From Conchocele bisecta (taxonomy: Eukaryota > Mollusca > Bivalvia > Lucinida > Thyasiridae), in contig CM055278.1 in the NCBI GenBank assembly GCA_029237695.1, positions 74,752,297 to 74,816,296 of the forward strand: 64,000 nucleotides of DNA. The letters are read 5' to 3'. This document shows positions 31,764-42,200 of the stretch, one piece after another. The translations under genes and the position numbers were made by a program. The notes under the pieces were generated by a model. It saw only the letters and a list, made by a program, of their open reading frames with translations. It made no database searches and was not told where the DNA came from. Positions within the stretch are counted from its first letter, which is position 1, and every line of letters begins with the position of its first letter.

Positions 31764-33393
31764 TGGGCCGCGCCATACGAAAACCGGGCTTAATGACAAC
31801 GTTATGGAAAGCGGTAAACGACGTCGGAAAAACGACGATTCAAATTGTCTAACGTCACATTTTGCACTCCCATTTGCGTTTACTGGCGTCGGTTAACATT
31901 AAGTGTGAACAGAAAACGGAACATGAAAACTTACTGAATCTTTCACTAATATGAGACGCGATGCCTTGTACCTCAGTACACATATTATGACGTCATGACT
32001 TGACGTCACGTACTTGTGACGTCACTGAACGTGAATACATGTTTGACGTTATGGCCATGGTGTCGTGACAAAATATTATAGCAAGGATACTTGCACGAGT
32101 TCCTCGCAGCATCAATGACTTAGAAATGCTTGAGGCGATGTACATTGTCGCCTAACTGTCGTTCTTTGACAGTGTTACTCTTTTTCGTCGTTTGTCCTTA
32201 TGATTTCAAAATGGTGAACGCATAATTTAACTGGTTACATATCAGCGAAGTTTTCGCTTACACTGCACTTTGATACATAAATAATCTTAAATATGAAGAA
32301 CCTAGTGTATGCAAACGATATTAGTAAATTGAGACTTTTGAACTATTCTATCCAGTACTTAGCGAACGATATGCCATTTAATGCCACTTATTTGATCATA
32401 AACGGAGGTAGACACGCAGCTATGTAATTACATATATATCCGGTGTTTGTATTGAATTTGGCAAAATAAATGCATCAACATCTCTCTAATAGATTCAGAA
32501 TCAGTGATTTCATTGCAGCTTCTTGATTGTTTGTGTATAAGCAATACATAATGCACAAAACACACTGTGAGGTCGGTGGAGTTTTCGAAAAGTCTTGAAA
32601 TTAATGTGAAATTTGATGGTCATAAACTTGCTTTTCGTACGGTTTGTAGTATCAAATCATCAGCTTATCACTTGACTGCATAATAATGGATATCAGGTGA
32701 TGGTAATGCGATCCTCAAGAAAGACACACGGCGAAAGTTATCACGCTATCACTCTAACACATCTGCCCGACGTCGTGTTTTGTCACAAATTTAATGTTAT
32801 AATTAAGCGGCCTACTGCTTACTTTAAAATACTGCCTACTTTAAAATATGTCGTCGCAGGAAATGTTAAATAATGTCGCTATTATTCCCCAAAAGTATTT
32901 CAGACAGCAGCAAACAACAGGGAAACGCCAACACTTCTCACTCTGCCTTGTTTGAAAATAATTATTCATACGAAATTACGTTACTTGGGCCGCAATCCAA
33001 AAAATGACGTTACATTAACAACTGCAACACGAGCCATAAACATTATTTTCATACTTTGTCTTGGCCTAATGGGAGACACTTGGCCAGGCTACGAGATATC
33101 CAAATTTGGTTGACATACACTAAAAGATGACAAATCTATAGGACTTGTCCGGGTATTTTAGCAACACATCTTGTATACGCCGTTGATAAATCGTAATTTC
33201 GACGTCATTGATCTAAAACGTCATATAAGTTTTTACCACGCGTCATAAAAATACTTCTAAAATGAAAAATAATTGGGATGCATTGATAATTTTTGCGGAA
33301 TATGGCTTTTAAAAGATGTACAATTCAGAATACGCGAAAAAGTAAAAACTGATTTTTTTGTCATTAAGCCCGGTTTTCGCACGGCGCGGCTCA
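31764..33393. mobile_element. 1.63-kb TA-flanked element with GGGCCGCGCC ends
   Basis: The left end TGGGCCGCGCCATACGAAAA CCGGGCTTAATGACA and the right end (read in reverse) TGAGCCGCGCCGTGCGAAAA CCGGGCTTAATGACA agree over 35 bases with about four differences. TA lies at both edges. The interior has no frame over 100 codons, so it is non-autonomous or a dead copy. It contains three TGACGTCA-type sites within 45 bases at 31985-32030. TA flanks suggest the Tc1/mariner group. Confidence 0.75.
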
Positions 33394-33395
33394 TA

Positions 33396-33835
33396 TACAT
33401 GTACATGTACTTGTAAGTAATTGTTGAATGTACATATATGCACGAGTACGTGTTCGTGTTCATATATAACTAGTAGCATGATATCCAATTTAGATATCAC
33501 CCATATAAGCAAGTTGTAGCATTTCGTTGATTATTTGTGAATGTTCATGTTCATTCCCCAACATAGTATTATTTTAGCCTTTTAACCATTTGAACGCCCG
33601 CTATAGCGGTTTATGCAAACAGTGCGAGCCGTCTCATTAGGATCTGCACTTTTTGAAAGTCATTTTCATATTTTTGAGAACAAAAAGTAACCCTTTTCAT
33701 AAATGGACTAGTCTGAAAACCATGTTGTGACGGTTGGATTGGTTGCAAAATGAACATATCAAAATCCATTCCAGTTACTTAAGGGTGAACGGGTTACTCA
33801 TGTGCCAATTTTAGTTGTTTTATTTGATATTTCAG
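33396..33835. other. region upstream of the TRIM gene, with a repeat
   Basis: 33585-33795 (GAACGCCCGCTATAGCGG, GATCTGCACTTTTTGAAAGT, CCATTCCAGTTACTTAAGGG) repeats 5520-5690. It ends with TTGTTTTATTTGATATTTCAG, a good acceptor sequence, at 33835. A promoter is not evident. Confidence 0.45.
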
Positions 33836-34283
33836 ATGCAGGGTTCCTGGCCAGGCGACAGTAACGAACAGCCAATTAATTGACACCACGGCCGCAATCG
33901 TCATACGTGACGCCACAAGTCCTCGTTTAACAGAAACTGCCGACATCACCACTCCGCGGTTTTACTTATCTGGTGATACAAAATCCGACACAAAAGCAAG
34001 TTCCAATGCAACAGATGACCTGACACCGTGTATTAATATAACGGAAGGCGCCACACCGTGTACTAGCATATTAAACGACACAAAACGACATGTTACCATC
34101 GCAGATAATACAAAACGTCTCAACAGAGCAGACAACATAACGGCGGCTGTTAACACGACAGACGACGACACAGGACCACGTGTTAGAAGAGCAGACGACA
34201 CAGGACCACGTGTTAACGCAACAGACGACGCGAAGTTTCTTGCCTCTGGTACAACGTTTGTTGCTAGGGAATCGCCCGACACG
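33836..34283 (+). other. possible 5' UTR or N-terminal coding extension of the TRIM gene
   Basis: From the acceptor at 33835 to the ATG at 34284 the TRIM frame has no stop for about 149 codons, and no in-frame ATG. It would encode a Thr/Asp/Asn-rich, disordered-looking stretch with the repeat ADDTGPRV at about 34164 and 34191. The base pattern (ACA, GAC, AAC steps) differs from the RING exon and also leaves the opposite strand open for 124 codons, so openness may be compositional. If coding, the start must be in an upstream exon. If not, it is 5' UTR. Confidence 0.5.
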
Positions 34284-35273
34284 ATGCTGAGAGCGGAGGA
34301 TGTGAAAGAGGAATTTCTCGTCTGCGGCATCTGCACGCGCGAGTTTAACGAGGATGTTTATATTCCTCGGATATTGCCTTGCCTACACACGTACTGCCAA
34401 CTCTGTCTGAAGAAGCTAAGCAAAGGAAGAACAATCGCTTGTCCAATGTGTAAGCAGGAACACACGCTGCCTAAAGGCGATGTCCACGGGTTTGCCAAGG
34501 ACACTACGCGTAGGAATTTAATAGACTTTATCAAGGTACGGAAACGGTCGTCTGACATTTTGTGTAAGGACTGTCCGGAAGAGCAGACGGCGAAGGATTT
34601 CTGCAAAGATTGCTATATCTTCATGTGTCCAGACTGCACAAACGCTCACAAGAGAAGTCTCGCTTCCAGAAAACACGCCGTACTTACAATAAAGGAACTT
34701 CAAAAGTCGGGGATTGACGTTTTCCTTCGGAAACTGCTATGTCCGAAACCAGGTCACGAGGGTCAGCAGTTAGCGTTCTACTGCACGAAGAAAGGCTGCG
34801 AAACGTCAATCTGTACCGCGTGTACCGTCTGCGACCACGACCGTAGCAACGGTCACGTGATCATAAACATTCAGGACATCTACAAAGTGAAAAAGGCGGA
34901 AATGGACATACAGTTTAAAAACCTGGACAAGGATATTTCGTCTGCTAAAATCATCCTGCAGCAGACGGAACAGGAAATGCTAAATTTAGACATCAAAGAG
35001 CTGGAGATCGAGAAAGACATTGACGAGACGTTTGATCATTGTCACGTGATGTTGACTAAACGACAGCAGAAGTTGAAGGGGAATTTGTCCGTACTGTGCG
35101 AGCAGAAGAAACAGAACGTACAAAAGCACGTGGAGAGATTAGAGAATTACGTGGACTGCGCGGCGAACGCAAAAGACTTTTCTCAGCACGTGCTCAGTCA
35201 CACGGACCCCACGGAGTTCGTGCCTTTGTACACGACACTATTGCAGCGTCTAAAGATGATGTCAAACATGAAA
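34284..35273 (+). CDS. TRIM E3 ubiquitin ligase, exon with RING, B-boxes and coiled coil
   Basis: A tripartite-motif protein, expected to act as a cytoplasmic ubiquitin ligase; the substrate is unknown. A RING finger spans residues 14-56: C14-x2-C17, C33-x-H35, C38-x2-C41, C53-x2-C56, all eight ligands present. B-box 1 is 94-131 (C94, C97, C107, C110, C115, C118, H122, H131). B-box 2 is 153-191 (C153, H158, C167, C172, C177, C180, H185, H191). A Lys/Glu/Leu-rich coiled coil covers about 195-315. The exon ends AAC-ATG-AAA at a GTAAGA donor (35274), phase 0. The start ATG has A at -3. Joined to 35971-36187 and 41425-42068 it gives 616 residues with a C-terminal B30.2/SPRY domain. Reading past the donor gives a stop at 35313. 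The exact orthologue is unclear; molluscs carry many lineage-specific TRIM genes. Confidence 0.92.
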
Positions 35274-35970
35274 GTAAGATATATATACATGTGTAATTAT
35301 TTGTTAAATGTATAGTATTTTAGAAGGAAGGGAATTGAGAGTCAAAATTGTTTTTAAAGAACGTAATTAGCAGTCAGCCAACTAGAATCTGACATTATTT
35401 AGCTTAAACAATATTTTCTTTTCATTGGAATAAACATATCTCTTATAAAAATACATTAGTGTCCGTGGATTGAAGAGGAACTATCTATGCGTGTATACAA
35501 CCATTTTTATTGGAAGAAAAATCTACACTATTTGAGTCCAGCTCTGGTGTTACCGTACCGTTATCGTCAAACGTTTAAGACAAAATTCATAATTCAAGTC
35601 CGTAGTAGCTCTGAATTTTGTGTCAACTTTCGACGTCATTTGTAGAATATATTGCATTTTGTTTCGAACTCAAGATAAAAATCGCCGACACGATAAGGAA
35701 GGTAATACTAAAGCCGGCTTATTAAATGGCCAATCAATCGGAGGAAACCGCCTGCGTTAATCTTGCCCAGATTATCAATGTTTCTGAACATATATTGGCA
35801 GTGTCAACTCGCATTCAATCAGTTTGATTGGCTGAGCCTGAGCTGTCAATCAAGCTGCTTGAATTCAATACTTCAAGCACAATAGTCAAATATTTTGAAA
35901 TAAAGAAAATAATATGTATTGGCAAAATTAGCACAGGCGGTAATATACACGTGATGATAAATGTTTCCAG
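35274..35970 (+). other. TRIM intron 1
   Basis: GTAAGA donor to TTTCCAG acceptor, 697 bp. It contains a dispersed repeat at 35745-35900 (CGCCTGCGTTAATCTTGCCC, TTGATTGGCTGAGCCTGAGC). This is the single-copy relative of the 71-bp minisatellite at 46985 plus the AGCCTGAGCTGT palindrome family. Confidence 0.8.
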
Positions 35971-36187
35971 GTCGACCCGACAGTGTTGAACATCGAGACG
36001 CCGGTATTCGAGCAGAAGGAAATGGAGACCGAGTTTCAGCAGTACGTGAATGGACTCGGCAAGCTGGGTACCACGATCCAGCAGAAACGGCTGTCAATCT
36101 CCCGCGGCCACACCCATATCGGCATGCCCATGTCCTCCACCTCCTCCCGAGCCGGGTACCAGGATAAACGGTTCGGCGATCTCTTGT
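35971..36187 (+). CDS. TRIM gene, middle exon (linker)
   Basis: 217 bp between TGTTTCCAG and GTAAGT (36188). It opens in phase 0 with VDPTVLNIETPVFEQKEMET and runs EFQQYVNGLGKLGTTIQQK, then a Ser/Arg-rich linker with SSTSSRAGYQDKRFGDLL. It ends one base into a Cys codon, matching the phase of the B30.2 exon. This is the region between coiled coil and SPRY domain. The last 90 bases and the donor are copied again at 36554-36656 on the far side of a SINE. Confidence 0.9.
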
Positions 36188-36206
36188 GTAAGTACATGTA
36201 CTATAA

Positions 36207-36548
36207 ATATGAGTAGACCGTGGCCGAGGGGTAACACCGTCGGACTGCCACGCTGACGACCCGGGTTCGATTCAGGGTTCAGTTCCCGGGCGTCAGTATT
36301 TCTGAGATACTTGTATTTCCTGCTCTACTAGTCCTTTCGGATGGGGACTTTAAAAAGGTGGTCCCGTGTATCAGATTTGAAGGAGAGTCTGAGCACGTTA
36401 AAGAACCAGAGGGGAGTATTCTAATAAGAGCTAGGCCCACTTGGGCCGGTTTCCTCTGTATCCACCTCCTTCCTTTCTCCCCTTCTTGGGAGACGATATG
36501 CAAGGTCATCGAGCCAGTGCCGTCGTTAACTCCAAGCATTTATTTTAT
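36207..36548 (+). mobile_element. tRNA-derived SINE in TRIM intron 2
   Basis: A-box-like GTGGCCGAGGGGTAACACC and B-box GGGTTCGATTC are 35 bases apart, as in Leu/Ser-type tRNAs, followed by a 260-bp body and a TTTATTTTATTTAT tail. It lies just 20 bases after the donor of the middle exon. Its flanks are two copies of about 105 bp of exon plus donor rather than an ordinary short target duplication. Confidence 0.85.
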
Positions 36549-36553
36549 TTATC

Positions 36554-36656
36554 TCCCGCGGCCACACCCATATCGGCATGCCGATATCCTCTACCTCCTC
36601 CCCAACCGGGTACTAGGATAAACGGTTTGGTGATATCTTATGTAAGTACATGTATA
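36554..36656 (+). pseudogene. duplicated end of the TRIM middle exon, decayed
   Basis: CTCCCGCGGCCACACCCATA through GTAAGTACATGTA repeats 36098-36200 with about ten differences, roughly 90% identity. CAG to TAG makes a stop in the GYQDK position, so it is not usable as coding exon in frame. Most changes are C-to-T or G-to-A. The GTAAGT donor is intact and could compete with the true one. Confidence 0.85.
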
Positions 36657-36838
36657 TAAGTTATTGTTCACATGTTGGACTTTTAAGGAATTAAATGCAA
36701 GGGAATCGTAGCGACCGTTACATTTAGTTCCTTAAAATCCAATATGTGAATAATAACCTATTTATAGTTTTCGCCAAGTTTTACTATGCATCTCCCATCC
36801 GAGTATTGATTTTCCATTTCCAGGTAATCATTTAATCT
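36657..36838. repeat. hairpin AAGTTATTGTTCACATG
   Basis: TTATTGTTCACATGTTGGAC with TTTTAAGGAATTAAATG faces CATTTAGTTCCTTAAAATCC and AATATGTGAATAATAAC, about 45-bp imperfect arms at 36660-36765. A similar hairpin is at 37743-37830. Confidence 0.65.
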
Positions 36839-36840
36839 GG

Positions 36841-36988
36841 GCCCGGTTGCTCAAAATATCAGTTAGCTTAACGGACTGTTAAATCCTTAACTGAATGGTT
36901 AAAATCTCTGTTTAACAGAGATTTTAACCATTCAGTTAAGGATTTAACAGTCCGTTAAGCTAACCGAAGCTTTGAGCAACCGGGCCCT
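36841..36988. mobile_element. 148-bp near-perfect palindrome
   Basis: GGGCCCGGTTGCTCAAA and TTAGCTTAACGGACTGTTAA and TGAATGGTTAAAATCTCTG are mirrored by the right half, with the centre at CTGTTTAACAG. There are only a few mismatches near the ends. It is probably a foldback MITE; the GGGCCCGGTT end recurs in other animals as a MITE terminus as far as I recall. Confidence 0.85.
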
Positions 36989-37164
36989 GGTAACTTATTG
37001 CGGTTAAATCTTGTAATATGCTAAATAGGTAGTGCTCGATACTGGCCAGCGATTGGCTTAGAAAGTAGAGCGAACTATAAGTTATAATATGTAATAGCTA
37101 TACATTGTATATATTTTTTTAATAGAAATTTTAATTATCCCATCTTTGACACATTTCTGGGTGT

Positions 37165-37310
37165 TGTTTCTGCATTAACACAGCCCGTGTGCAAGTTATG
37201 TGTTTCTGCATTAACACAGCCCGTGTGCAAGTTATGTGTTTCTGCATTAACACAGCCCGTGTGCAAGTTATGTGTTTCTGCATTAACACAGCCCGTGTGC
37301 AAGTTATGTG
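37165..37310. repeat. 36-bp minisatellite, 4 units
   Basis: TGTTTCTGCATTAACACAGC CCGTGTGCAAGTTATG repeats four times without visible change. Because 36 is a multiple of three, the reverse strand reads as a 12-residue peptide repeat, which is not evidence of coding. Confidence 0.95.
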
Positions 37311-37324
37311 CATCAGGATGTGAT

Positions 37325-37412
37325 AAATAAGTTAGATCACGTTTGTCCGCATGTATGAACGATTATCTCCTCGTACATGCGGAAGAACCGTGATCTAACT
37401 TGTACTAACATC
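37325..37412. repeat. hairpin beside the 36-bp array
   Basis: AAGTTAGATCACG and CCGCATGTA face TACATGCGG and CGTGATCTAACTT around a central GAACGATTATCTCCTCG. Confidence 0.8.
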
Positions 37413-37742
37413 GAGCAAGCGTAGCGTGTTTATTGCATTTTTTTGCAGTGTGTTATCACATATCCAATTATTGTTTACCCTAGTTTCTCGAACAATGAAA
37501 GAACAGCATTTCGTCTCAATTAATCGCATATTGCGACGCTTTTGCCAATATCGATTGAATTAATCATTAAATGTTCAGTGCTATATTTAGAACTGATTTT
37601 ACACATTGTTGTCATGAGTTCACGAGACGCAAAGCCCACACACGCGCTCACTTCGTGTCATATCGCCAATCACGTACTAGTATAGCGATTCGAAATTACA
37701 TTTAGTGCCGGAACTTCGCGACTGGGCTGGGTAAACAATAAG

Positions 37743-37830
37743 TAAGTTATAGTTCACATATTTAATTTTTTAATAAGCGCTCGCTCAAAATTAATTTATT
37801 AAACATTCAATATGTGAGCTATAACTATTA
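37743..37830. repeat. hairpin GTTATAGTTCACATATT
   Basis: GTTATAGTTCACATATTTAA faces TTCAATATGTGAGCTATAAC with an AT-rich centre containing GCGCTCGCTC. Confidence 0.7.
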
Positions 37831-37864
37831 CTAATATATTACATTTATGTAATATGTACATATG

Positions 37865-38561
37865 TTAATGCGACTACTACATAAATATATCCATTGGTCA
37901 GTACAGCTCATATTGGCATATATTGATGTAGTTTCGCTGTAAACTCGTTACAATTAGTTTATTTATCTGATATAACCCGAAGTCCGATTTCTGGAAATGT
38001 GTCTTTTGTAAAATAATTGGTGTTTCAATTGTGTGTTTTGAGACGGTCCCTCGGAAGAAAATTGCCGATGCGATAGCACGTTCGATGCAAAATACATACT
38101 TTCTACATATTTAAACAACATCTGTGGTCTTGCCCTAGGTAAAAGTAAGTTATTTGGAAATGTATTGATGTTGAAACACATTCGTTTCATATAGAACGCC
38201 TGTGTATAACGCTAATATGTATCAGAGTCGGACATTGTTGATATAGCTGGACGCGATGTGCGCATGCCCGGAAGTATGATTTGTGGGCCATTTGTGTCAC
38301 GTGGGATTACGTACGGCAAGCAGGTCGTAAGTAATAAAAATAGAATTGGAAACGGAAAAGCCCTTTCGTATTGGGACGTATAAAGTACGATTTAACGCGA
38401 ATATAAACATCCGCCAACCGAAAATGAGCTCGCAATGTGTAGATATATAGCAAATGCAGGTAAACATCGCGTGAAAAAAATACAGTTCACTGTAATCCCA
38501 TCTGGAGTGGAGCCGCTTTAATGCGACTACTACATAAATATATCCATTGGTCAGTACAGCT
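37865..38561. repeat. pair of 44-base direct repeats 653 bp apart
   Basis: TTAATGCGACTACTACATAA followed by ATATATCCATTGGTCAGTAC and AGCT is identical at 37865-37908 and 38518-38561. The sequence between them is unassigned. They may be direct repeats of an old insertion or a local duplication. No gene was seen between. Confidence 0.7.
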
Positions 38562-38849
38562 TCATTATGCAACACATATAGAATATAACATGTGTGGTGA
38601 TGTAATATGGTATTTATTAAACTCGTCCACAGCTTGCATAAGAAACTAGGCATAGAAGCGTTTCGTATGAACTCATTAAACTCGTTTCAGTAATATCATA
38701 TTAAATCATCGCATATGTAATCACCTCTATATATAGAGCATCCTACATGAGTGATGATGTAATATAATGTTTATTGAACGAGCATACTGAGCATATCATA
38801 TTAAATCATCACACATGTTAGAGTTTACATGTAGTAATTGCATAACACA
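38562..38849. other. unassigned TRIM intron 2 sequence
   Basis: AT-rich, with two related words (AATATCATATTAAATCATCG and CATATCATATTAAATCATCA about 100 bp apart). No gene. Confidence 0.35.
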
Positions 38850-39350
38850 TTTCATCAGGTAACGATATTTGTATTGGCCGAATACTGTTTGATACCATAG
38901 TGCTGTATCAGGCATTGACCTGATACGAATATCTGGGTTATAATGAATTGAAAACTGACGTTTCATTGGTCTAACGGTGTCACATGACGTTACCGAAATA
39001 TGTCAGTGGAATGAATTCTGTAGCCTAAAACGCTACCTGATAAATAGAATACCATGCTAGTGTCTTTTGATATCAAGTTTACCAGGCTCGGCTCGGAAAT
39101 GGTCCAAGGAAGTCCTGCCGTTTCCGAGCCGAGCCTGATACACTTCATATCAAAAGGCAGGAGCCTGGTATTATTTTATTATGTTATCAGGTAACGTGTT
39201 ATGCTCAAAAATGACCACAGATTACATATTACCAGGCTCGGCTCGGAAACGGTAGGAATTCCTCGGCAAGCCTCGGAATTCCTACGTGTGTCCTAGCCTT
39301 ACCTGATAAACTTGATATCAAAAGACACTAGCTTGGCATTCTCTATATAT
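38850..39350. mobile_element. F1 foldback element copy
   Basis: The outer arm with ATCAGGTAACGATATTTGTA and TCAGGCATTGACCTGATACG is followed by CTACCTGATAAATAGAATAC, the core (TCTTTTGATATCAAGTTTAC faces ACACTTCATATCAAAAGGCA) and a second partial core at 39225-39345. This is a compound of nested F1 parts. Confidence 0.75.
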
Positions 39351-39415
39351 TACATTGAAGCTGCACTGGATCACTTAATGTGTTTTCTGTAGCGGTCTCA
39401 TTTGCATATTTATCA
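39351..39415 (+). repeat. single relic of the 44-bp satellite unit with flank
   Basis: TACATTGAAGCTGCACTGGA, TGTTTTCTGTAGCGGTCTCA and TTTGCATATTTATCAGG follow the satellite unit and its right-hand flank at 4560-4595. Only one unit is present. Confidence 0.8.
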
Positions 39416-39479
39416 GGTTTTGTCTTACTGATAGCATATTGCTGTATCAGGCATTGACGTTAGATTCTACATGTATTAA

Positions 39480-39870
39480 TTGCATAACACATTTGATCAG
39501 GTAACGAGATTTGTACTGGTCGAATACTGGTTGATACCATAGTGCTGTATCAAGCATTGACCTGATACGAATATCCAGGTTACAAAAAATACCTGACGTT
39601 TCATTGGTCAAATGGCGTCACATGATGCTACCGAATGACGTCAGTGAATAAACGTAAATAACGTAACGAAAACACAGCTCACTCTGTAGCCATAAACGCT
39701 ACCTGATAAACAGAATACCATGTTAGTGTCTTTTGACATCAAGTTTATCAGTCTAGGCTCGGAAATGGTAGGAATTCCTCGAAATTCCTACGCGTTTCCT
39801 AGCCTTGCCTGATGACCTTGATATGAAAAGTCACCAGCCTGGTATTCTGTATTTATTACACTAGGGTGTC
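39480..39870. mobile_element. F1 foldback element copy
   Basis: GTACTGGTCGAATACTGGTT, TGATACGAATATCCAGG, CGCTACCTGATAAACAGAAT and the core TTTATCAGTCTAGGCTCGGA repeat the layout of 38850, about 620 bp later. The two copies and the satellite relic between them form a partial tandem duplication. Confidence 0.75.
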
Positions 39871-39881
39871 ATGCTTGTTAA

Positions 39882-40383
39882 AGGTACATGCCCACTCAGT
39901 AGGCACAAACTGTTCTTTATATCAGAGACATCATCTGGGACATTTTCTGGCAAAATAAATATTCATTCACCATTACCCCACGTATTGATTGGCATTTTTA
40001 TACATTTTATATCACACGTAAATTTCCAAATTTGATGTTAGGGGCGATAACCGTGTTTCTTTAAAATGTTAACGGACATTACTGTTTATTATCTGTATTT
40101 ATTTTTTGATGTGCAATGATCATACTTTATAATCTGTCGAGGTATAATTTTTCAGGTGATACATTTAATTAGTATAAATAATTAAAACATATCATGCCTC
40201 ATTTGCATATGAAAATAGCCTGATACCACCGCGCGTCACTATCAGTAAAATAATTATTTCTAAATAATTATATCTGTATAGCAGGCACCCGTATTTTTTA
40301 TAACTGGTGGAACAGTGACACAATTACACACTTATTTAATTCCTATAAAGAACAGTTTGTGCCTACTGCGTGTGCATGTACCT
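39882..40383 (-). mobile_element. M1 MITE, full-length copy with TTAA flanks
   Basis: 502 bp between TTAA at 39878-39881 and 40384-40387. Ends are AGGTACATGCCCACTCAGTA and TACTGCGTGTGCATGTACCT. CATTTGCATATGAAAATAGC shows the reverse orientation relative to 31207. Confidence 0.85.
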
Positions 40384-40699
40384 TTAATACAACGCTATAT
40401 TACACTGCAACATATCAGTTGTACAATAACGTGCAGTCGTAGAACCGCACACACCATCAACTATCGCAATTGATATAAATGAAAACAGAAATAAAAAGTG
40501 CATTTTTTTCGTAGACATTTGTCATTTCGTCCTAGATATTGAATATCGTCAACGAAAAACTGAAACTCCGAGATAAATAATTACGACATGAGTCGGAGTT
40601 TGAATACATTAATTTGTATCGCACAATACCAGTGTTATTTTCATAATTTACGTTAGTTTGGGACATCATCGAATGTGTTCCCTAACATTTAGAATACGA
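40384..40699. other. unassigned TRIM intron 2 sequence
   Basis: No feature recognised apart from a short AACTGAAACTCCGAGATAAA stretch opposite GAGTCGGAGTTTGAATAC, a weak hairpin. Confidence 0.3.
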
Positions 40700-41130
40700 T
40701 CGGGTCAAACACCACTTTATCAGGTAACCTGCCCTGTATTGACCGAATACGTACAGACAGATAACATACTGTTATATCAGGCATTGGCCGGATACAAACA
40801 TCCGGGTTACATCGAAATGAAAACTGACGTTCCATTGGTCGGATGACGTCACGTGACGTTACCGAATGCCGTCAGTGTAATGACGCAACGTAAACAAGTC
40901 CGCATTCTGTCCATAGATAACGACGTCATCTATGGTCGTTTTCGAGCATAAAACGTTACCTGATAACTAGAATACCAGGCTAGTTTATCAGACTCGGCTC
41001 GGAAACAGTAGGAATTCCTACGAGTTTCATAGCCTTGTCTGATACATGGGCACGCCTCTGAATTCCTACGCGTTTGCTAGCCTTGCTAACTTGATATCAA
41101 ACGACACTAGCCTGGTATTCTCTATTTACA
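40700..41130. mobile_element. F1 foldback element copy
   Basis: TTATCAGGTAACCTGCCCTG, CGGATACAAACATCCGGGTT, GATGACGTCACGTGACGTTA, CGTTACCTGATAACTAGAAT and core words (GGAATTCCTACGAG; CTTGATATCAAACGACACTA). It lies in TRIM intron 2, about 300 bp before the last exon. Confidence 0.7.
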
Positions 41131-41424
41131 TCTCTTTGGATGCTTGATTTGCTATAAAACACTGTCATTTTATTTCAAATTATCGTAGACCCTAATACCA
41201 GTCATATAAATTGATTACCAAACTTGGAAAATCGCGATTAACGTCCAACGCGATTGACGATTTGGTGGAATTTGTCGGCTTGCATCCGACAAACTCCGCC
41301 AATTCGAACGTTGATGATACCCATGAAGTATTGTGTAGTTCGTACCGACATTACACGTCAATTTCGGTTAAGTAACCTATTTATAAGACTGTTCAACACA
41401 CACTTTCATTTGTTTTTGTACCAG

Positions 41425-42068
41425 GTCCGGGCTTCTCGTTTGACGCAGACACTGTGCACCATTATCGCGAGATTAGCGATAACAGACGAGTTCTCCGAAA
41501 CTTTTCCACCATTCAAAAGACCAACGATCTCGCAGGCGCTCGCAGACTCAAGAAATACAGAGGCGTCGTGGCATCGAGAGCGTTTCAGCAACCCGGAAGA
41601 TATTATTTTGAGGTGTTTGTAAATTATCACATTATTCGTTCCCTGGACAACATAAATTTCGTTTTCGAGATTGGAATCAGTGACCGTGACGACATTGACA
41701 ACGGTTACTATGTGTACGATCAACAACATGCGTGGTCTTTCTGTGCGCAGCATTGTGACGAACATCAAAAGGTTTGTCTCTGGTGCCGCCATAATGGCCG
41801 CAACTTCACGCATGTGCAGTTGACCGCGAATTCTCCCGGCACGAAGTTAGAGAGGACGTTTGGTTTTCTGTTCGACGCGGACAGGCGTCTCTTCACGGTT
41901 GTTGACGTTTCGAAAAATAGAACGATTCACACGTTCCAGGGCGTGGACGCCCGTGCTGGACTGTGGCCCGTGTTCGGTTGCCACTGGCCAAGTAAGGTTA
42001 AACTGGAGATGAAACTGAGAACCGGTCGAGATATTGAAAGCGTTCCGGAAGTATCGTTTCCGTCATAG
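41425..42068 (+). CDS. TRIM gene, last exon with B30.2/SPRY domain
   Basis: The exon follows TTTGTTTTTGTACCAG; its first two bases complete the Cys codon left by the middle exon. It reads CPGFSFDADTVHHYREISDN, typical of a B30.2 start (PRY part). It then has the conserved strands in GRYYFEVFV, NFVFEIGISD, WSFCAQH, FGFLFDADRRLFTVVDV and GLWPVFGCHW, corresponding to the usual YWEV, WxVGV, GVxLDxxxGxLxFY and PxF motifs. It spans residues 404-616 and stops at TAG 42066-42068. Such domains choose the target protein. The Trp of the YWEV motif is Phe here. AATAAA at 42173 is a good polyadenylation signal. Confidence 0.9.
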
Positions 42069-42200
42069 ACTGAAACCGGATGTTGCGACAAACGGACAAC
42101 AAATCCACTTTCAGGCATCAAATGAAAGAAAACTATACATTCCTGCTACTAATGAACACATTCGTGCCTGGAAATAAATGATGTTATTAGATCTTGAATT
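42069..42200 (+). terminator. TRIM 3' UTR and polyadenylation signal
   Basis: AATAAA at 42173-42178 lies 105 bases after the stop, followed by TGATGTTATT, a modestly TG-rich stretch that could serve for cleavage. Confidence 0.7.

Noticed and set aside
33962..34336. 124-codon frame on the - strand
   Set aside because: Opposite strand of the TRIM exon and its A/C-rich upstream part; no domain.
36207..36290. A functional tRNA gene
   Set aside because: A and B boxes are present but no acceptor stem closes, and a long SINE body follows. The same applies at 7372, 42912 and 63155.
37131..37313. 12-residue peptide repeats on the - strand
   Set aside because: Product of a 36-bp minisatellite whose length is divisible by three.
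41406..41813. 135-codon frame on the - strand
   Set aside because: Shadow of the B30.2 exon.
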